From NCBI RefSeq assembly GCF_019049245.1, contig NZ_JAGMUK010000016.1, positions 62,001 to 126,000 on the forward strand: 64,000 nt of DNA. Direction: 5' to 3'. The position numbers and the translations under genes were made by a program. This stretch comes from Streptomyces sp. AC555_RSS877 (lineage in GTDB: Bacteria > Actinomycetota > Actinomycetes > Streptomycetales > Streptomycetaceae). Below the pieces are notes generated by a model. The model saw only the letters and a list, made by a program, of their open reading frames with translations, was not told where the DNA came from and did no database searches. Position 1 is the first letter of the stretch, and each line of letters begins with the position of its first letter. Of the stretch, positions 59,302 to 64,000 are shown piece after piece.

Positions 59302-61169
59302 GCGGAATCGCCGGCTGGGTGGACTTCGAGCGGGATCTGACGCCCGAGGCCCCCACCGTACGGGCGATGGCGGCGGCACTGGCGCACCGCGGCCCCGACG
59401 GTTCGGGCGAGTGGATCGAGGGGCATGCGGCGCTGGCCCACCGGCGGCTCGCGCTGCTCGACCCGGAGCACGGCGCGCAGCCGGCCCTCGTGGAGTCCGA
59501 GTCCGGGTCGCCGGTGGCCGTGCTGACCCTGGACGGGGCCGTCACCAACCACCGGGAGCTGCGCCGTGAACTGGCTGCCAAGGGGCACCGGTTCACCGGA
59601 CACGGCGACGCGGAGGTGGCGCTGCACGCCTATCTGGAGTGGGGCGGCGCGTTCCCGGAGCGGCTGGAGGGCCTGTTCGCCCTGGCCGTGTGGGACGTAC
59701 GGCGGCAGGAACTGCTGCTGGTCCGCGACCGGTTGGGGGTGAAGCCGCTGTGCTACTTCCTGACCCCGTCCGGGGTCGTCTTCGGCTCCGAGCCCAAGGC
59801 GCTGCTGGCCCATCCGGCGGTGGCGCCGGTGGTCGACGCCGACGGGCTGCGGGAGCTGTTCGCGCACAGCCGCAAGCCGGGGACCGCGGTGTTCCGCGGG
59901 ACGCGCGAGGTGTTGCCGGGCCACACGATGACCGTGCGGGCGCCGGGCACCGGGCACCGCCGGTACTGGTCGCTGCCCGCCCGGCCGCACACCGACAGCC
60001 TGGAGACCACCGTCGCCACCGTGCGCGGGCTGCTGTCCGAGGCGGTGGCCTCGCATCTGCGCGCGGACGTTCCGGTCGGCGCGATGCTCTCCGGGGGGAT
60101 CGACTCCAGCGCGCTGACCGCGCTCGCGGCCGGCGAGGCACGGGCGGCGGGCGGCAGGCTGCGGTCGTTCTCGGTGAACTTCTCCGGATACGCGGAGAAC
60201 TTCGAGCCGCACCCGACCATGCGCGCCACCCCCGACGCCCCCTACGCGGCCCTCGCGGCCGAGCACATCGGCACCGAGCACACCGAGATCCTGCTGGACA
60301 CGGCGGCGCTCGCCGACCCGCGGACCCACGCCGCCGCGCTGCGCAGCCAGGACGCGCCCTCCCCGCTCGGCGACATGGACACCTCGCTGCTGCTGTTCTT
60401 CGAGGCCCTGCGCGGCGCCGGCATCACGGCCGTGCTCTCCGGAGAGACCGCCGACGAGGTGTTCAACGGCTACTTCTGGGCGTACGACGCGGGCCACAGC
60501 AACTCCACGACGTTCCCGTGGGTCTCCTTCGAGCGCGGGCACGACGCCGCCGCGGGCGGTCTCGGCTGCTCGCTGGTGGACCGTACCCTCCGCAAGGAGC
60601 TGGACTTCATGGAGTACGCCGACCAGCACTACCGCGACGCCCTCACCGAGGTACCGCACCTGGCGGGGGAGGGGGCCGCCGAGCGCAGGGCGCGCGAGGT
60701 CACCTATCTGGCGCTGACCCGCTGGGCACCGACGCACCTGGACCGGGCCGACCGGATGAGCATGGCGCACGGGGTGCAGCTGCGGCCGCCGTTCTGCGAC
60801 CGGGCGCTGGTGGAGTACGTGTACAACGTGCCGGCCGAGCTGAAGCGGGTGAACGGCCAGGAGAAGAGCCTGCTGCGGGCCGCCGTCGCCGATCTGCTGC
60901 CGGAGCGGGTGCTCAACCGGCCCAAGAGCGCCTACCCGACCGTGCAGGAGGCCGCCTACGGGGAGTTCGTGCGGTACCGCTTCGGGGACGTGGCCGAGGA
61001 CCGGACGGCTCCGGTCGCGCCGCTGCTGGACGCCGAGGCGACCCGGGCGGCGCTGGGCGCGGCGGCGGCTCCCAGGGGCGCCTTCGCCTGGGTGGAGCGG
61101 GCGAGCATGGAGATGGTGCTCCAGCTGAACACCTGGCTGGCGGACTACCGGGTCGAGCTGCGGCTGTAG
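59298..61169 (+). CDS. Asparagine synthetase-type amidotransferase with Ser2
   Basis: A 623-residue AsnB-family enzyme. The glutaminase domain starts MSGIAGWVDF; in active members residue 2 is the nucleophile Cys, here Ser (codon AGC). Other glutaminase residues such as RGPDG and NHRELR are kept. The synthetase domain has the PP-loop SGGIDSS (265-271). In oxytetracycline, fredericamycin and xantholipin-type clusters a homologue introduces nitrogen, forming malonamate or an amide. With Ser2 it may use free ammonia. The ATG overlaps the previous stop by 4 bp, and it is the last gene of a three-gene coupled unit. Confidence 0.92.
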   Translation: MSGIAGWVDFERDLTPEAPTVRAMAAALAHRGPDGSGEWIEGHAALAHRRLALLDPEHGAQPALVESESGSPVAVLTLDGAVTNHRELRRELAAKGHRFTGHGDAEVALHAYLEWGGAFPERLEGLFALAVWDVRRQELLLVRDRLGVKPLCYFLTPSGVVFGSEPKALLAHPAVAPVVDADGLRELFAHSRKPGTAVFRGTREVLPGHTMTVRAPGTGHRRYWSLPARPHTDSLETTVATVRGLLSEAVASHLRADVPVGAMLSGGIDSSALTALAAGEARAAGGRLRSFSVNFSGYAENFEPHPTMRATPDAPYAALAAEHIGTEHTEILLDTAALADPRTHAAALRSQDAPSPLGDMDTSLLLFFEALRGAGITAVLSGETADEVFNGYFWAYDAGHSNSTTFPWVSFERGHDAAAGGLGCSLVDRTLRKELDFMEYADQHYRDALTEVPHLAGEGAAERRAREVTYLALTRWAPTHLDRADRMSMAHGVQLRPPFCDRALVEYVYNVPAELKRVNGQEKSLLRAAVADLLPERVLNRPKSAYPTVQEAAYGEFVRYRFGDVAEDRTAPVAPLLDAEATRAALGAAAAPRGAFAWVERASMEMVLQLNTWLADYRVELRL

Positions 61170-61507
61170 GAAGTAGCGCATGCCACAGCCCGGCGAGAAA
61201 TGTGCATCTTGTCATCCATGTGCGTGAAGAAATATGATGCGCCAGGGCGGGCCATGTAAATGCGATATTCGGTGCGGAGTCCTCTCTCCTGCCCCGGATG
61301 TGCGCAGGGTTTTGTTGAATTCCGCTCTTTTTTCGGCGAAACCGTTTTCCCAGGTAAAGGGAGGGCAATTTTTCCCGGCCGACCGCTCGAGGGATGTTTC
61401 GCCAAAAAGCGAGTGACGCAGGAAGGTGAATACCGACAGGCTTGTTGAATACCAGGCCCATCGATGGCCGCCACCCCACAATGGGCGGCGCACTCAGGGG
61501 GAATGCA
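61170..61507. promoter_or_regulatory. AT-rich control region of the SARP gene
   Basis: 338 bp with markedly low GC and many A/T runs, typical of Lsr2 targets. It has an inverted repeat GGCGAAAC (61335-61342) with GTTTCGCC (61396-61403), flanked by T and A runs, and a direct repeat TTGTTGAAT (61312-61320 and 61441-61449). The SARP promoter must be here; I could not fix a clear -35/-10 pair. Confidence 0.5.
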
Positions 61508-63454
61508 GTGATAGAGATCGGTCTGCTGGGCTCCATGCGAGTACGCAGGAACGGGGAGGACGTCACGCCGTCCGCACCCAAACTGCGTCAGGTGCTTGCA
61601 CTGCTGGTGCTCAATGCCAACTCACTGGTCAGCGTGGACCAGCTGTGCGAGGAGCTGTGGGAGGACCGCCTTCCGCTCAGCGCGCTGACCACCTTGCAAA
61701 CCTACATTTATCAACTGCGCCGCAGGCTTCTGCTGGCCACCGGACTGCAAGGCGCGCCTTTTGGGTCCCGTCCGCCGCGCGGCTGCCCCGCACTCCTGAC
61801 CAGGGTGGGTGGGTACGAACTGCGCCTGGACGACAAGCAGGCGGTGGATGCCTACAGGTTCGAGCAGCTCACCGAGCAGGGAATGGCACAGCACCGCGCC
61901 GGAGCCGGCGAGGAAGCCGCCCGCACGCTGAAGGAAGCCCTTTCCCTGTGGCACGGCGGAGCCCTGGTCGACGTCATCACCGGACGACGGCTGTCGGCCT
62001 GGTCGACACAGCTCGAGGAGCGCCGCAAGAGCGTTCAGGAGCAACGTTTCTCCTTGGAGCTCGAACTCGGCCGTCACCACGCCGTGCTGGACGAGCTGGC
62101 GGAGGCCTTCCGCGCCCATCCCACCCACGAGGCGTTCGCCGGACAGCTCATGCGGGCCCTGCAGCGCTGTGGCCGCCGCCCGGACGCCCTCAACACCTTC
62201 CGCACCCTGCGCAGCCATCTCGTCGAGGAACTCGGCCTGGAACCCTCGGCCCAGCTCCAGCGCGTCCACCAGGAGGTGCTCGCGGACCGCGGCCATCTCA
62301 GGGGAGTGGCCACGGCCAAGGCCGAGACCGCGCCCACCGGACGCCGGTCCGTGCCCGGACCGGCCCAACTTCCCGCCGACACAGGTGACTTCATCGGACG
62401 GGACCGGGAACTGGACCAGCTCGAGACCTTTCTCGGCTCGGAACGGTCCAGCACCGGCATGCGGGTGGTGGAGGTGCACGGCCCGCCCGGCGTCGGCAAG
62501 AGCGCCTTCGCCGTGCGCGCCGCGCACCGGCTGCGCCCGCGCTTCCCCGACGGACAGCTCTTCATCGACCTGTCCGCCGTGGGCGAAGGCTCCCAGCAGC
62601 TCGCCGAGGTACTGTCGGCCTGCCTCGGAGCCTGCGGCATCCAGCGTGAGAAACAGCCCACCGGGCTCGACGAGCTCAGCCGGCTCTTCCGCACCTGGAC
62701 CGCCGACCGCAAGGTGCTGGTCGTGGTCGACGACGTGCTCACCGCCTCCCAGATCCGCGCCGTCCTGCCGGGCGGCTCCGGCTGCGCGGTGATCACCACC
62801 AACCGCTACCGGGCGCACAGCCTCTCCACCGGGCGCAAGATCGTGCTGCCCGCCCTGTCGGCCCAGGAGTCGCTCCAGCTGTACGACCGGGTCGCCGGCG
62901 AGCGGTCCCGGCAGGAGGACCCCGCCGCCGTGCACGAGCTGATGGGCCTGTGCGAGGGGCTGCCCCTGGCGGTCAGGGCGGTGGCCGGCCGGCTCGCCGC
63001 CCGGCCCGGCTGGTCGGCGGCCCGGCTGGCGGTGCGGCTGCGCGGCAACCACCGGATGCTGCTCGAACTCCCCGCCGGGACACAGTCGTTGATGACCACG
63101 GTGGCCGCAAGTCAGCGGCACCTTCCCGCCCCCTCCCAGGAGCTGCTGCGCCTGCTGCTGCAGCGCGAACGCCCCCGCTGGAGCCTCGACGAGGTGATCA
63201 CACGGCTGCCCCCGGGCACCGGCGACGCCGAGACGCTCCTGGAGTACCTCGTCGACGTCCATCTCGTACGGGAACACCTGGCACCCGGCGCCGAGCCCCT
63301 GTACTCCGTGCCCCGGCTCACCCGCCAGGCCCTGATCCTCCTGCTGCGCGGCACGTCCCTGGGCGACGTACCGAACGGCCGGACGGCCAAGGCCGGCGTC
63401 GTCGGCCGCGCCGGTTCCCGCATCACCCTGATGAAGGCAGGGACCCACCGGTAG
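61508..63454 (+). CDS. SARP-family pathway activator (AfsR-like, SARP plus NB-ARC)
   Basis: A 648-residue activator. The winged-helix DNA-binding domain (about 1-95) includes KLRQVLALLVLNANSLVSVD; the bacterial transcriptional activation domain (about 105-260) contains GRHHAVLDELAEAFRAHPTH and ALNTFRTLRSHLVEELGLEP; an NTPase part follows with P-loop GPPGVGKS (about 325-332) and VVVDDV as Walker B. It lacks the long TPR end of AfsR. I used GTG at 61508 (MIEIGLLGSMRVRRNGEDV) with GGGGGA; upstream ATGs add unconserved residues. It probably activates the polyketide genes by binding direct repeats. Confidence 0.93.
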   Translation: MIEIGLLGSMRVRRNGEDVTPSAPKLRQVLALLVLNANSLVSVDQLCEELWEDRLPLSALTTLQTYIYQLRRRLLLATGLQGAPFGSRPPRGCPALLTRVGGYELRLDDKQAVDAYRFEQLTEQGMAQHRAGAGEEAARTLKEALSLWHGGALVDVITGRRLSAWSTQLEERRKSVQEQRFSLELELGRHHAVLDELAEAFRAHPTHEAFAGQLMRALQRCGRRPDALNTFRTLRSHLVEELGLEPSAQLQRVHQEVLADRGHLRGVATAKAETAPTGRRSVPGPAQLPADTGDFIGRDRELDQLETFLGSERSSTGMRVVEVHGPPGVGKSAFAVRAAHRLRPRFPDGQLFIDLSAVGEGSQQLAEVLSACLGACGIQREKQPTGLDELSRLFRTWTADRKVLVVVDDVLTASQIRAVLPGGSGCAVITTNRYRAHSLSTGRKIVLPALSAQESLQLYDRVAGERSRQEDPAAVHELMGLCEGLPLAVRAVAGRLAARPGWSAARLAVRLRGNHRMLLELPAGTQSLMTTVAASQRHLPAPSQELLRLLLQRERPRWSLDEVITRLPPGTGDAETLLEYLVDVHLVREHLAPGAEPLYSVPRLTRQALILLLRGTSLGDVPNGRTAKAGVVGRAGSRITLMKAGTHR

Positions 63455-63756
63455 AAGTCCCTTTCGACGGCCCGTCGCACCCACTGGTGCGGCGGGCCGT
63501 CGTGCTGTGCCCGTCCGCCGCGACGGACGGCTGGATCCGAGCCGGGTGGCGCTCTCCCGCTGTGTCCGCACCTGTGTCCGCGCCTGTGTGCGGGCGGGCG
63601 ATGCGCCGGGGGACGGGACGCCCCCTCTCACACGCCCGGGCCGTCGGCCGGAGGACCGCCGCACCGGGGCCGTCAGCGGATTTCCAGGAGCCTTCGAGAG
63701 CGCCTCGACCCCCGCCGACCAGGGTGAACACACGACCGACAAGCCGGGAGGACATC
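63455..63756. other. Gap between SARP gene and cyclase gene
   Basis: 302 bp holding the SARP terminator at its start and the presumed promoter of the cyclase gene. A small direct repeat of CTGTGTCCGC-like units lies around 63560-63590. No gene is supported. Confidence 0.5.
63466..63501 (+). terminator. Terminator after the SARP gene
   Basis: 16-bp arms (63466-63481 with 63486-63501) with one mismatch and loop CACT begin 11 bp after the stop. Confidence 0.8.
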
Positions 63757-64000
63757 GTGCACCGAACGCTGATCGTGGCGAGGATGGACCTCGCCGACGC
63801 CGAGGGCGTCGCGCAGGTCTTCGCCGATTCGGACAGCACCGAGCTGCCACACCTGGTGGGTGTGTCGAGGCGGACGCTGTTCGCGTTCCACAACCTGTAC
63901 TTCCACCTGGTGGAGGCCGACCAGGACATCGCGCCCAACCTGTACAAGGCGCGCAGTCACCCGCTCTACGAAGAGATCAACACCCGGCTGGGCCGGTTCA
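63757..64000 (+). CDS. TcmI-type polyketide cyclase (partial, runs off right edge)
   Basis: The first 81 residues (MHRTLIVARMDLADAEGVAQ, then VSRRTLFAFHNLYFHLVEAD and ARSHPLYEEINTRLG) match the TcmI family of small type II polyketide cyclases, usually about 110 residues, which close late rings of pentangular and tetracenomycin-type polyketides. The His and Arg residues typical of this family are in place as far as visible. GTG at 63757 follows GGGAGGA. It is the strongest direct evidence that the cluster makes an aromatic polyketide; in related clusters it precedes the ketosynthase genes. Confidence 0.93.
   Translation, partial: MHRTLIVARMDLADAEGVAQVFADSDSTELPHLVGVSRRTLFAFHNLYFHLVEADQDIAPNLYKARSHPLYEEINTRLGRF

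Larger units (their letters stand above)
38605..64000. other. Flank of an aromatic (type II) polyketide gene cluster
   Basis: From the methyltransferase-like gene to the right edge nearly every gene is typical of a tailoring region: four class A flavoprotein monooxygenases, a BBE oxidase, an SDR, SnoaL-like and TcmI-like proteins, O-methyltransferases, quinone oxidoreductases, a DUF1772 protein, an amidotransferase, an exporter, a MarR and a SARP regulator. No ketosynthase, chain-length factor or ACP is in the window, so they must be to the right if present. The left boundary is taken as the tRNA-Asp gene. Confidence 0.85.

Overview
The window is a high-GC stretch of a Streptomyces chromosome (or a very close relative). 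The evidence is strong GC bias at third codon positions, GTG starts, and a core gene order that I recall from Streptomyces: tRNA-Ser, SRP RNA, dnaX, purD, purC, a two-component/ABC block, two tRNA-Gly(GCC) genes and one tRNA-Gly(TCC), lsr2, purSQL, purF, purM, a DUF3073 gene, vdh, bldC and hrpA.

Positions 1-6206 are the int-proximal end of a pSAM2-type actinomycete integrative and conjugative element (AICE) sitting at the 3' end of tRNA-Ser(GGA). In order it has a 3' fragment of the FtsK-like transfer gene, a DUF2637 gene, three small spread/transfer genes, a RepSA-type rolling-circle initiator with an apparent CTG start, xis and int. The transfer gene is cut at about 1290. In its place is a lower-GC segment with the C-terminus of a probable Shedu/DUF4263 nuclease, an HNH nuclease and a small acidic protein. 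This looks like defence cargo that has disabled conjugation.

Positions 6207-38311 are core genome. They hold seven of the ten classical purine-synthesis functions (purD, purC, purS, purQ, purL, purF, purM), the clamp-loader gene dnaX, an ABC transporter with its DesK/DesR-like two-component system, the nucleoid protein Lsr2, the developmental regulator BldC with a BldD-like palindrome upstream, valine dehydrogenase, the helicase HrpA, and seven tRNA genes in total. Several genes (dnaX, purD, purF, the gene at 25019) appear to have leaderless promoters, with a -10 box 7-9 nt before the start codon. A large protein at 10645-12783 looks like a zinc-dead M48-type peptidase.

From about 38605 to the right edge is one flank of an aromatic (type II) polyketide gene cluster, beginning directly after tRNA-Phe and tRNA-Asp. 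It encodes four PgaE/TcmG-like flavoprotein monooxygenases, a BBE-type FAD oxidase, an SDR, a fused double SnoaL-like protein, two classical O-methyltransferase-fold proteins plus a small methyltransferase-like protein, two paralogous quinone oxidoreductases, an MFS exporter, a DUF1772 (anthrone-oxygenase-like) membrane protein, a DUF385/deazaflavin reductase-like protein, an asparagine-synthetase-type amidotransferase, a MarR repressor, a SARP activator and, cut by the edge, a TcmI-type cyclase. The minimal PKS is not in the window and is expected to the right. Many oxygenases plus an amidotransferase suggest a heavily oxidised, possibly nitrogen-containing pentangular polyphenol or xanthone; that is inference.

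Several enzymes lack textbook residues: Ser instead of the catalytic Cys2 in the amidotransferase, Phe instead of the second flavin-linking Cys in the BBE oxidase, Ala instead of the catalytic Ser in the SDR, and no catalytic His in one methyltransferase. A MITE-like nested palindrome lies between two convergent monooxygenase genes.
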